Shown: positions 19,406-29,490 of the stretch, one piece after another
How the letters are laid out: every line of letters begins with the position of its first letter
How positions within the stretch are numbered: position 1 is the first letter of the stretch
From: Planctomycetaceae bacterium
GTDB taxonomy: Bacteria > Planctomycetota > Planctomycetia > Planctomycetales > Planctomycetaceae
Length of the DNA stretch: 64,000 nt
Reading direction: 5' to 3'
NCBI GenBank assembly: GCA_041398825.1
Contig: JAWKTX010000013.1
Location: 62,001-126,000 of the forward strand
Translations under genes and position numbers: made by a program
The notes under the pieces: model-generated
Seen by the model: only the letters and a program-made list of their open reading frames with translations
Databases searched by the model: none
Told to the model about the DNA's origin: nothing

Positions 19406-20550
19406 AAAGAACCTCCCGGAAGACCAGCATCTGTTGGGGTCAACAGAATCGTTCTCGAATAACGTCGAGCCGCAATTGCCTGTGGATACAAGTCGTCTGT
19501 GGAATGTGAAGAGATCGTTTCGGAAGCTGACGCTTCAGGAGCACTTGTCAAATCTGTGGTCGGTAGAGGGTACGTTTCGTCGCGCTGTCGCAGATCCTTC
19601 TGTGAAACAACATCCAGTGAAATGCGAACCGCTTCGGGCAATCCCTGCAATCGATCTGCAGTCCAGGAAGACAACCAGCGGCTTCCGTCAAAGTACTCAA
19701 AACGACAATTGATCACTTCCGGAATGGATTCGATGTCTGCCTGTGGCAGATTGCTGAAGTCTCGCGAATCGGGTTCTGACGCTAAGGTGAGTTGGTCTTC
19801 GGCCTGCATCAACAGCAGCAGGTTCTGTCGTGAAATTTCGATCGAATTGACCTGCCGCTGCAGTTCTGCTGTTGATTGCCCGGCTTCCAGCGCGTCCACG
19901 GATTGAGTATCGGACTGAATACGGTACAGCCCCGGCACCAGAACAGTCGAGACGGAATCGGCGGAACCCCCGTTCTCCGCTGTAATCATCTGGTAGACGA
20001 CGGTCTGAAATTCCGTCACGTTGCCAACATCCTGCTGTTGCATCGCTGAGCCACCACCGAGTTCATTCAGGAGATCCATGTCGGACGCGGTGTGGAAGGT
20101 CGGTGGTTCGAATGTACGAATTCTCAACCGCAGTGCAGTGGAAGTCCCCGACAAAGACAATTCGCCCACACGGCTTTCCGCTTCGGTGGTCTGTCGTCCG
20201 TCGAATGGCTGCTCTTCGAATGGTGATGGCTGTAAGCCGGTGTTAGTGGCGGCGGACGGCAAGGGTGCGACGAAAGTGAGATCGTTGAGGGTGTCACCGA
20301 ATTCCATCATCGACGGTGTCGGTTCGGCCACATTCACTCCTGCCAGATCGTCGTGCATCAGCTCAAACAGCGACCGCACAAGCTGCTGCTCTGTGGTGCG
20401 ATCTCGTCCCGCTGTCAGCAGGCTGTTGTACAACGACATGATTGTCCACACGCTGGACATCAGCACAGACACCAGCACCATCGCAATGATCATTTCGACC
20501 AGTGTGTAACCGCCGCGCGTGGTGGGCAGGGATCGACCGACGAGGTTCAT
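19402..20550 (-). CDS. gspJ: Minor pseudopilin GspJ
   Basis: 382 residues. The ATG overlaps the gspI stop (ATGA). The type IV prepilin signal is clear: a short leader ending RGG, then YTLVEMIIAMVLVSVLMSSV, where Y replaces the usual F and E sits at +5. The rest is a beta-rich globular domain with the family feature IPEVINCRFEYFDGSRWLSSW near residue 275. It is longer than the typical ~200-residue GspJ. GspJ joins the GspI-GspK tip complex. It also overlaps gspK by 4 bases, so translation is coupled on both sides. Confidence 0.82.
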   Translation of the reverse strand: MNLVGRSLPTTRGGYTLVEMIIAMVLVSVLMSSVWTIMSLYNSLLTAGRDRTTEQQLVRSLFELMHDDLAGVNVAEPTPSMMEFGDTLNDLTFVAPLPSAATNTGLQPSPFEEQPFDGRQTTEAESRVGELSLSGTSTALRLRIRTFEPPTFHTASDMDLLNELGGGSAMQQQDVGNVTEFQTVVYQMITAENGGSADSVSTVLVPGLYRIQSDTQSVDALEAGQSTAELQRQVNSIEISRQNLLLLMQAEDQLTLASEPDSRDFSNLPQADIESIPEVINCRFEYFDGSRWLSSWTADRLQGLPEAVRISLDVVSQKDLRQRDETYPLPTTDLTSAPEASASETISSHSTDDLYPQAIAARRYSRTILLTPTDAGLPGGSL

Positions 20551-21149
20551 GGGAAGCTCCCCGCAAAGTCGAACATGTCCGGGTTACCGATGTTGACGCC
20601 CGACGTGCTGCGAATCAGACGGCTGAGAGTAAATTGATTCCGTCGCTTCCGGGCTGCGGATTCAACTTCGTTCGTCTCCGGCTGTGCAATGAACTGTCCA
20701 GAGTCATCCGGTTCGACAGTCACGGTCACTCTTACAAGTTCCGGCATGTTTCTGATCGGAGTTACCACGACCGAATGCAGCCAACGCTGTTGAGGAACAC
20801 TCACCTGAAATTCGGAATTCTGTGAAACGTCATTCGACAACGCTTCGTTCCGTGTGAGGTCATCAAGTGTCGTCATCTGGCTGTTTGGCACGACGGTTTC
20901 CAGCACCGCGCGGTCAACGGCCTGCAGCGGGCGTTGGCCCAGAACGATTTCGTTGATGGTGCGTTCGCAGGTACGGTGCGCCTGCGACAGCAGGGCTGCT
21001 TTCTGAGCCGTTGATCGCCCCATCCCCGCCAGCCGCGCCAGCACAATCACGCTGCCCATCAGAATGGCAGTCGCCAGAATGATTTCCATCAGACTGAAGC
21101 CACATCGCGAAGACCGTCGAGAAACTGGCGGGCGAGGGAATCGCATCAT
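20547..21149 (-). CDS. gspI: Minor pseudopilin GspI
   Basis: 200 residues starting at ATG 21149, which overlaps the gspH stop (ATGATG). The leader (~17 residues) ends CGF and the hydrophobic helix is SLMEIILATAILMGSVIVLA, with the conserved glutamate after cleavage. The globular domain carries SQAHRTCERTINEIVLGQ, like the conserved helix of GspI/minor pilins. Its place between gspH and gspJ matches the classical gsp order. Family members are usually about 130 residues; the extra length is mostly C-terminal. Confidence 0.82.
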   Translation of the reverse strand: MMRFPRPPVSRRSSRCGFSLMEIILATAILMGSVIVLARLAGMGRSTAQKAALLSQAHRTCERTINEIVLGQRPLQAVDRAVLETVVPNSQMTTLDDLTRNEALSNDVSQNSEFQVSVPQQRWLHSVVVTPIRNMPELVRVTVTVEPDDSGQFIAQPETNEVESAARKRRNQFTLSRLIRSTSGVNIGNPDMFDFAGSFP

Positions 21150-21967
21150 ATGGCACCCTCCCTCACCACGTCCTGCTGATCTATAGACGGAAGGCGAAAC
21201 GGAGCCGTATACGAAATGCTTCCGGTCAGGCCGCGAACATTCACCTTCACCGCGAAGTTTCGACTGCCACCGATCTGAATTTCGGCGTCACGACTTCGAC
21301 CGTTCGGACGGAATCGAATCGGCTCCATCTCTCGATCAGAACCAATCGGCGCATTCTCAACGAGTCCTGGCACCGAATCCGCTTGGGCATCCGGCAGCAA
21401 TCCGGAATTCGCCCGTGTGACTTCGGCCATGACGGGTTCGATAAACCAGCATCCTGTTGGAAGCTGGCCTTCGTGGATGACTTCCAACTTGTTGCCCGGC
21501 GATGATTCAGTTCCAGTGATTCGTTCATCCAGTGCGCCATCGGTCGTGAGAGTCGCAGACGAACCGAACGGTGTTCCTGAGCATTCAAGCCACCAGCGGT
21601 CGGTCCCGGGTTGATATCGGAACAGCACGTCACAGCCGCGGCGAATCGCAGTGGCACGAGCTTTCGCGATGGCGGCTTTGACTGATGTTGCAGACGATCG
21701 CAGACGGCTCTTGTCCAGGGGCCCGCGCATCGAAGGCAACGCGAACGCTGTCATGGTGGTTAGAATTGCCAGCACGATCAGCAGTTCCGGCAGAGAGAAT
21801 CCGCCGCGTGCTGATCCAACGGCCTGCCCTGCCCCAACATTTCCTGTGCCAACAAGTCTGTTCCAACGCTTTCGTTCACGGAAGGCCGGAGGGAGACTGG
21901 ATTCGTACACCGGCATCCGACGGAAGTCGTCTGCAAGGCGCAAGAGTTTGCAGATCGCCCTGAACAT
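21146..21967 (-). CDS. gspH: Minor pseudopilin GspH with an unusually long leader
   Basis: 273 residues from ATG 21967, chosen because GGCGGAG lies six bases upstream; the frame is open a further 66 codons but without comparable support. The prepilin cleavage signal (RGG, then FSLPELLIVLAILTTMTAF) starts only at about residue 56, giving a leader of ~55 residues instead of the usual 6-25. A P replaces a typical residue at +3. The globular part includes the FimT/GspH feature SVKAAIAKARATAIRRGCDV. GspH is a minor component of the pseudopilus. It overlaps gspI by 4 bases. Confidence 0.78.
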   Translation of the reverse strand: MFRAICKLLRLADDFRRMPVYESSLPPAFRERKRWNRLVGTGNVGAGQAVGSARGGFSLPELLIVLAILTTMTAFALPSMRGPLDKSRLRSSATSVKAAIAKARATAIRRGCDVLFRYQPGTDRWWLECSGTPFGSSATLTTDGALDERITGTESSPGNKLEVIHEGQLPTGCWFIEPVMAEVTRANSGLLPDAQADSVPGLVENAPIGSDREMEPIRFRPNGRSRDAEIQIGGSRNFAVKVNVRGLTGSISYTAPFRLPSIDQQDVVREGAI

Positions 21968-22112
21968 TATCACTCCGCCTAACAAGGGCACGGCCTCGGG
22001 CCCACTGGCGTGGAAAGCAATTCGGCGTGGATCGTGCCAGACGCCGAGGTGCTTCCGTTGATCGCCTGATGAAATACGCACACACTGTGCACGCAAATTC
22101 TTCCTTACGATT

Positions 22113-22682
22113 CTAAACATCGCCATCTGATGAGACGTCTCCGCCTTCGCTGGCCGCTCCGTCACCGGTCCAGCTCACAATGTCATCTTCGGTGTTTTCC
22201 TGTCCGTCCGGGCCCAGTGACCAGATGTCAGGCACGTTTAACGTGTTGTGGGTGGCGGGAAATTCGTAGCGGTAACTGTTGCCCCACGGATCCTTGGGCA
22301 GCTTTTCTGTTTTGATGTAAGGACCATCCCAGTTGGATGAACTTCCACCACCGTTTTCATCGCCCTCCAGTTCCGGAGCTGCTTCGGAGCCGCTTTCCAG
22401 ATCACCTCCGGCCGAGTCCGCTGACGGTTCTGAAATCAATGCCGCCAGTCCCTGTTCTGACGACGGGAATTTGTTCATATCAATTGCGTAGCGTTCGAGT
22501 GCCGACTGAAACATTCCGATCTGCGTTTTCACAGAATTGATGTCTGCTTTCTCTTTGCTGCCCAGCAGTCGCGGGCCCACCAGCGACACCAGCAGGACCA
22601 GAATGGCCATCACGATCAGCAGCTCCGTCAGCGTGAAGCCACGGCGTGAGTTCTTAATCAGGTTCAGATTTCGTTTTTTCAT
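22113..22682 (-). CDS. gspG: Major pseudopilin GspG
   Basis: 189 residues. The start ATG at 22682 has AAAGGA nine bases upstream. The signal is canonical: leader MKKRNLNLIKNSRRG, then FTLTELLIVMAILVLLVSLV. The core reads PRLLGSKEKADINSVKTQI and ALERYAIDMNKFPSSEQGL, which is diagnostic of GspG; it ends with the DPWGNSYRYEFP strand and the calcium-loop-like GPDGQENTEDDI. GspG polymerises into the pseudopilus shaft. A 30-residue Ser/Gly/Glu insert (about 88-115) is unusual, and a polar Gly/Asp tail ends the protein. Confidence 0.93.
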   Translation of the reverse strand: MKKRNLNLIKNSRRGFTLTELLIVMAILVLLVSLVGPRLLGSKEKADINSVKTQIGMFQSALERYAIDMNKFPSSEQGLAALISEPSADSAGGDLESGSEAAPELEGDENGGGSSSNWDGPYIKTEKLPKDPWGNSYRYEFPATHNTLNVPDIWSLGPDGQENTEDDIVSWTGDGAASEGGDVSSDGDV

Positions 22683-22718
22683 CTGTGCATTCCTTTCGTA
22701 AATGCTGAGCGAACCGCG

Positions 22719-23925
22719 TCAGCCCATCGATGTACTCATTTCAAATACCGGAAGCAGCAGTGCCACAATGACAAACAGCACGGCACTTCCCATGACCATT
22801 AACAACGCCGGTTCAATCAGACGAACCATTGTATCAAGTTGCCGAGCCACCTTTTTGTCGATGCCGTCGGCAATGTTATTCAGAACTCGTTCCAGATTAT
22901 TGGCTTCTTCCGCGATGCTGATCATGGCCATCACATTGGATGGAATCAGCCCGCACTTCGACAGAGGTTCCGAAAGAGTCGCACCGGAAGAAATGTTTTC
23001 TGCCGATTCGCGAATAGCACTGCCCAGCACGACGTTGCCTGACGAATCGCTGCTGATCTCCAGAGCCTTCAGCATGGGCACTCCGTTTCGAAGCAGCGTT
23101 CCCAGAATACGACAGAAACGTGATGTTGCTCCGTTCAGAAAAATGGGCCCGAAGACCGGCAATCGAGTTTTCGCACGATCGATTTTCCGGCGTCCGTCCG
23201 GCGTCGCAGCCCACTTCCGAATGGCAATCACGACACCCATCAGTGCTAACGCAACCAGAATGCCGAATTTCCCCAGAAAATCGCTGAGCCAAAGCAGAAC
23301 AACGGTGGCCGTTGGCAGAGTTCCTTCGCGTTCCAGTTGAGCGAACAGGTCGCCGAATTTGGGGACGAAAAACACGATCAACACAATCGTGACAATCGAC
23401 CCGGCCGTGGCCAGAAAGGCGGGATACGCCATCGCGCCACGAATTTTGGCCCGCAGCTCCTCCTGCCGTTCCAGAAACTCGGCCGTCTGTTGCAGCGATT
23501 CTTCCAGAAACGCACCTTCCGCTCCCGCGCACAATGCTGATCGTCAGTTCGTTAAAGACGTCACTGTGAGCTTTCATGGCTTCATGTAACTGTGCTCCTT
23601 CCGAAATGCGACTGCGCACATCAGCCAGCACCGACTGCAGCCGATCGTTGGGAGTTTGTTGGATCAAAACTTCCAGCGACTGCAGCATCGGCACCCCGTT
23701 GGCCAGCAGATCGGACAACTGAGTGAGCGTGCTGGCCAGCAGTTCTGTCTTGATCGGACGATTAAATTTCAGGCCGAAAGAAGGAGCTTTTGACGGCTTC
23801 ACGTCGATGGGAAACAGTGCCTTATCCGTCAACAAAGCCATCACATCATTGCGCGACTCGGCTGTAATCAGGCCGCTGACGTCCTGACCTGCCATGTTGC
23901 GAGCTGTGTAGGCAAATTCCTGCAT
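22719..23925 (-). CDS. gspF: Inner-membrane platform protein GspF, one frameshift
   Basis: Two overlapping frames together give a full GspF of about 400 residues, the normal family length. The first starts at ATG 23925 (MQEFAYTARN) and is good to ELTISIVR. The second begins at AGAEGAFLEESLQQTAEFL and runs to the stop at 22719. The junction is near 23525-23533, in a GC-alternating stretch; a two-base loss or one-base gain fits. Three transmembrane segments are visible (FLATAGSIVTIVLIVFFVP, ILVALALMGVVIAI, LLMVMGSAVLFVIVALLL). GspF is the polytopic base of the secretion platform that interacts with GspE and GspL. A single clean junction with both halves well preserved suggests a sequence error. 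Confidence 0.85.
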
Positions 23926-24036
23926 GATTTGAAATGATTGGTTGTCATCGATCAGTCATGGTGTGTCAGCAAGCGGCACAGGCCAATGCCAGGCAACAAC
24001 CGGCGTGCGTGCGAGCTAACAAAACCGCATGTTGCA

Positions 24037-25747
24037 CTAATCCGCTTTGGTCACTCGCAGCACTTCGTCGATACTTGTTTTCCCGTGAAGCACTTTCCGC
24101 CAGCCGTCGTCGCGCAGAGTCCTCATCCCTGCAGCAACCGCTGCTTTGCGAATCAGGTCGGTGCCAGCCTTGTCGTGCGCCAGCTTGCGGACTTCGTCGT
24201 TTGCTTCCAGGAGTTCGTAAATGCCCATTCGTCCGGAGAATCCGGTTCCACGACAGTTGCGGCAGCCAACCGGACGGTAAATGGTGGTTCCGTAGGTGAT
24301 TTCATCGAAAGGAAAGTCGTCGGGAACTTCGTTATACGCTGGCTGATATTCTTTGCAGCAGTCACGACACAGCCGCCGTACCAGCCGCTGAGCCATAATG
24401 CCTTCCACGGTGCTGGACACAAGAAACGGTTCGACTCCCATATCCACCAGACGCATGAAGCGCCGGCTGCGTCATTGGTGTGCAGGGTGCTGAACACCAT
24501 GTGACCGGTCAGAGAAGCCTGAATTGCATTTTCGGCTGTTTCAAAGTCACGAATTTCCCCGACCAGCACGACATCCGGATCGTGCCGCAGAATACTTCTC
24601 AGACTTGCAGCAAACGTCAGCCTGACCTTGTGATTCACCTGAATCTGGTTGATGCCTTCGAGCTGATACTCAATTGGATCCTCGGTGGTGATGATCTTGT
24701 TTCGTTCCGAACGAATTTCCGCCACGCGCTGTACAGTGTCGTTGTCTTGCCCGAACCTGTGGGGCCGGTGACCAGCACAATGCCGTGCGGCATGCGGATC
24801 AGTCGCTGAAACTGTTCATTTACGTCGTCTTCCATGCCGATGCCGGCCAGAGAAAACGACAGTGCGTCTTTGTCCAGAACGCGCATTACGACGCTTTCGC
24901 CGTGCAGCATCGGAATGATCGAAACGCGAATATCAACTTCGCGCCCCGACACGCGAATCTTGATTCGACCGTCCTGTGGAATGCGTTTCTCCGCGATATT
25001 CAGGTGAGCCATAATCTTCAGGCGACTGATGATGGCGGCCTGAAAACGATTCAGTTCCTGGGGAACGGGCTGAGTCTGCAGGACTCCGTCAATCCGATAG
25101 CGGATCTTGATTCCGGATTCCTGAACCTCCATGTGAATGTCACTGGTGCGCGACTTCACTGCTTCGACCAGAATGTCATTTACCAGTCGCACCACCGACG
25201 CCTGCTGAGCCATCGCGGCTGCTTCAGATTCGTCGAACTCCAGCTCACCGATCACTTCCAGTCCATCGGCCGGTTCTTCCACCTGAGCCATCAGCCCATC
25301 CAGAGTTTCCGCGCCGACCCCAAGATGGGATTTGATCAGCGTGGCCACCTCGTGGGGAAGTGCGAGCACCGGATTGACGTACAGGCCAGTGGCCGCCGCG
25401 ACAGCGTCCGGCCCCTGCACATCAAACGGATTTGAAATCACCAGAGTCACTTCGTCGTCGGTGCGTTCGATCGGGAATACACTGTGACGGTGAATCAGCC
25501 GCAGCGGAAAACCCTTCAAGAGCGACATATCGACCGACTGTTCGGCGAGGTCAACCAGCTTCAGATTCAACGACTGACCGATTGCCTGCAAGGCCTCCAG
25601 GTCATTCGCCAATCCCAGATCATCCGCAAGGCGCACCAGGCCGCGCGCAGGATCGGAGAAAGCCTGTCTGGCAAGCTTTAACTCAGTCCGCGACAAACGG
25701 CGCGCAGAATTGTCTCGGGAGGTGGCACCCGTGAGTGCAGTGGACAT
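24037..25747 (-). CDS. gspE: Type II secretion ATPase GspE, two frameshifts
   Basis: Three frames add up to a ~570-residue GspE, the usual length. The start is ATG 25747 with AGGAG six bases upstream. The N-terminal domain ([19 protein letters not shown]) and the N2 domain are intact, followed by the Walker [12 protein letters not shown]. One base is missing near 24725, after which the ATPase core continues ([11 protein letters not shown], Walker [18 protein letters not shown]). A second missing base near 24465 precedes [19 protein letters not shown] and a four-cysteine zinc motif (CRDC, then CRNCRGTG). GspE powers pseudopilus assembly from the cytoplasmic face. It is the first gene of the operon, 110 bases before gspF. 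Confidence 0.88.
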
Positions 25748-26226
25748 GAACAACTCCTGCCGGCGCAGGTGTAGAGGAGGGAGGAACAGGCGGGACTGGC
25801 GACTCTCCATAACTCACCAGCTGGCAAACAGGTTATATTCAAGCCGACCTGATCACAACCGTTATCTCAGGATCACAACTGTTCTCTCATCTGGTACAGG
25901 AAATTCGGACTGCGATTCCGGCTTTCGGTCCAGACAAGTTCCCCCCGTCCCTGCGGGTTAAGCCAAAGATTCGGGTTATTCCGGCCTCAGACGTCCATTC
26001 AGTGACTGAATTGACAGCTTCCCGGGAAAATACGGGCGGATGCGATTGGATCTGCAGGATTGCGTTTCACTTTCGCGAATCATGTGGCGTTTCGCTTGTT
26101 TCCGACTGTCGAAAACACTCCAATCTGGGCCGGATTTTTGTGCGAACCCCGCTGAAGGTGTGGAGTTGCGCAGTTTGAGGACAGTGGTTTGCTTCTCCGC
26201 TTAGAAAAGAACAGGACTTTTTGACG
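25748..26226. other. Divergent intergenic region between gspE and ilvC
   Basis: About 480 bases that should hold the promoters of the gsp operon and ilvC. The only structure I see is a 20-bp imperfect direct duplication at 25851-25890. No T-box, attenuator or convincing sigma-70 hexamer pair is visible. Confidence 0.4.
25851..25890. repeat. Tandem 20-bp duplication
   Basis: Two adjacent units beginning GATCACAAC match at 17 of 20 positions. They lie between gspE and ilvC. Similar short tandem copies occur at 36965, 45351 and 52017. Confidence 0.7.
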
Positions 26227-27231
<1,005 letters not shown>

Positions 27232-27327
27232 TCACAAGGCCGTTGGAGAACCTATTCCTGATCGGCAGCGCCGTACAAGAACGGAATGTCCTGCTCGGGA
27301 GATGTCCAACGGATTCGCGATTATTGA

Positions 27328-27363
27328 GCCCGGCATCTGCACAGATGCCGGGCTTTTGTTTTT
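27328..27363 (+). terminator. Rho-independent terminator after ilvC
   Basis: A perfect 12-bp inverted repeat (GCCCGGCATCTG and its complement) with a tiny central CA is followed by TTTTGTTTTT. The inner pairs probably open to make a normal loop. It lies 97 bases after the ilvC stop and faces a convergent gene, so it probably limits readthrough from ilvC. Confidence 0.9.
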
Positions 27364-27402
27364 CATTGGCTGATGATTTCCATAAAGGCATTTACAGAAG
27401 AC

Positions 27403-28344
27403 TCAGAACCTTCGGCGAACGCTGATGTCCTGTTCGAGTTCAAACAGCTCAACCGGATTCATCTTGAATTGCAGCATCCTCGCCGTGGGCCTCCCGTTGT
27501 CACCCCCTTTGCGCTGCATGGTGATTCGCCCGATACGAAGGCTGCCATATCGAGTCAACGAAACCTCTCCATCGCCATAGAATGCAGTGGCTTCCTGGGT
27601 CGATCGAATCGTCCATCTCCGTTGTACAGACAAGTTGCTCTCCGGGTCTTCACCAGCTCCCTCTGACACTCCAGCCTCGACGGCTTTACCCTTCAGTGTC
27701 ACCATGATCCAGTCGGCGGCCTGTTCACCGTTTCCGGCCAGAAGATCGCTGACAATGGTTTCACGATTCTGCCGGAAGAATTCGATCACAGCTTTTTGAT
27801 CTTCATCCGGCAACTCATTCAGGAACATCCGGCGTTCATCTCTCCCTGACTTCAGCGGTGGCTTTTCTCCAACGAAGAGTTTCAATGCTTCATGGACATT
27901 CCCGGGCATGTTCCACATTTCTGCGTATGTTTTCAGCCAGCGTTTGTCGATTTGATTGAACCCGTTCCTGTTACTGACGAGCTTGACGGAGATGCGCTCA
28001 AACGACGTTCCTGTCTTCGTCGTGATACGAACTTCAACATCCGCCTTTTGTCCGTGGGGCTTTGTTGCCTGCACTCCGAGAATGTCGTCTCGTCCGTATC
28101 CCATTGCGCGAAGCCACTCCTGAGCTTCTGAATGATTCTTCCAGTCATTGAACGCATCCCGGATTTCATCTTCGTTCCGGAACCCTGCCCTGGCTGTGGC
28201 TGATCCCAGAGCAATCTCCTCTTCTCTCAATCGTTCCTGCCCGCCGGTTGCCGCATGAGTTTCATGTTCTGCCCGGCATGCTGGATTCGGCAGGATGCTG
28301 AGGGAGCAGACGCTGAACAGGAAGAGTTTGACACACATTTGCAT
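27403..28344 (-). CDS. Exported type II restriction endonuclease-like protein (HaeIII-like)
   Basis: 313 residues. The ATG at 28344 has GAGG six bases upstream. The N-terminus is a signal peptide: basic start, core LFLFSVCSLSILP, then a weak lipobox or signal peptidase I site around NPACRAEH. The body resembles type II restriction endonucleases of the HaeIII/NgoPII type: GVQATKPHGQKADVEVRI and ERISVKLVSNRNGFNQIDKR fit a PD-(D/E)XK nuclease core (D in ADVEV, K in SVKL, with S where D/E is usual). These are followed by RRMFLNELPDEDQ and the C-terminal block SLRIGRITMQRKGGDNGR then MLQFKMNP. I recall this signature as the HaeIII family, whose members cut GGCC, but cannot verify it. No methyltransferase gene lies nearby. 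The signal peptide puts it outside the cytoplasm, where the host chromosome would be safe. Confidence 0.6.
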   Translation of the reverse strand: MQMCVKLFLFSVCSLSILPNPACRAEHETHAATGGQERLREEEIALGSATARAGFRNEDEIRDAFNDWKNHSEAQEWLRAMGYGRDDILGVQATKPHGQKADVEVRITTKTGTSFERISVKLVSNRNGFNQIDKRWLKTYAEMWNMPGNVHEALKLFVGEKPPLKSGRDERRMFLNELPDEDQKAVIEFFRQNRETIVSDLLAGNGEQAADWIMVTLKGKAVEAGVSEGAGEDPESNLSVQRRWTIRSTQEATAFYGDGEVSLTRYGSLRIGRITMQRKGGDNGRPTARMLQFKMNPVELFELEQDISVRRRF

Positions 28345-28574
28345 AGGTGCCTCGCAGTGCGATGACAGTCTTGTGGGGATGATGTCAGCAATATTCCGAA
28401 GCGAAGGTGGTACGTGTTCGTGGGCGAACTCTTCTTGAGTTCACTCGTATTCGGAGCAGCGGAAATAAATGCCGCGACTAGATCATGGTCGGTCAGAATC
28501 CTTCACTGAGGAGTGACTCCGTCATTGTGCCGGGATTTTGTTGCCGGTCAATCAGTTCGCGTACTGGAGTGTTC

Positions 28575-29303
28575 TCATGCAGTCAGAGAACGCAGATCAA
28601 CCAGCCGTGAAAATTCAGTCATTTGATGGATTACGCATGCATTCAAATGAAACCAGCGTTTTGCAGAATCCAGAATGACGCTGTCCGTTGAGATTACAAT
28701 TCCATCCACCCGAGAGAGTTCATCGTCGGGATTCGGGTGCAGTTCTGTGTGCCAGTTCCAGGAGTTGCGCACAGCCTGTTCGTCCAGTATTTGTTTCAGG
28801 CGTCCGCTGTTGGAAACGGGTTTGTCGAGCAACCAGGTTGCTTGTTCCACTTTCAGATCTGACAAGACGCGGCCTGTCAGGTTTACGGCCTCCAGCGTCT
28901 CCTGAACTCGTTTGTAAGTTCCATGAACACTGGCAAGATCCCGGTAGCAGCCATCCTGACCGACGAACACATACGCATCGCTCAACGCGCTTTCGATTGT
29001 GATCAGCAAATTGAATCCATCGATGAATACCTGCTGGCCCTGAAGGTCGTGATTATCAACCTGATTCGTCTGTCGATTCGTCCGCTGACTGTCGGAACAG
29101 GCAGATCGCATGAGCAACATTCGCTGGCGTTCAGAAAGCTGGAACTTGTCGCCGACCAGTTTTAGCGACGAAGCAGTGGCGTAGTGGCGACTCAGCAACC
29201 AGCAGTATTCGGAAAGAGCTTCCCGCAGCTTCGGAATCTGCTGATCAGAAAAAAACGATGCATCTTCCGGATGCGTGCCGCGATGTCGTCGCTCATGAGC
29301 CAT
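28575..29303 (-). CDS. DUF434/DUF5616 domain protein
   Basis: 242 residues from ATG 29303 with AGGAAAA upstream. The N-terminal part (RRHRGTHPEDASFFSDQQI, then LSEYCWLLSRHYATASSLKLVGDKF) is the DUF434 signature, and the C-terminal part (FIDGFNLLITIESALSDA, then GCYRDLASVHGTY) fits the PIN-like domain that often follows it. Acidic residues in DGFN and TDS could coordinate metal, as in PIN/NYN nucleases, so RNA or DNA processing is possible but unproven. It is a cytoplasmic protein with no signal peptide. It follows the nuclease gene on the same strand after 230 bases, which is too far for obvious coupling. Confidence 0.8.
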   Translation of the reverse strand: MAHERRHRGTHPEDASFFSDQQIPKLREALSEYCWLLSRHYATASSLKLVGDKFQLSERQRMLLMRSACSDSQRTNRQTNQVDNHDLQGQQVFIDGFNLLITIESALSDAYVFVGQDGCYRDLASVHGTYKRVQETLEAVNLTGRVLSDLKVEQATWLLDKPVSNSGRLKQILDEQAVRNSWNWHTELHPNPDDELSRVDGIVISTDSVILDSAKRWFHLNACVIHQMTEFSRLVDLRSLTA

Positions 29304-29490
29304 GGAATCAGTTTTCCTGTCCGGATTGGGGGATCTGCGAAATCATTCGACTTCAGGATCGCTACCTCGAAGTTCGGTAAGCACTGCGAATAAGGCGTAT
29401 CAACGCATCAGTTTCCGATTCCGGACAGGGTTGGAAAGGGGCAATGTCCTGAATTGGACAATGGATTGTCGAATGATGTTGTGGCATGCT

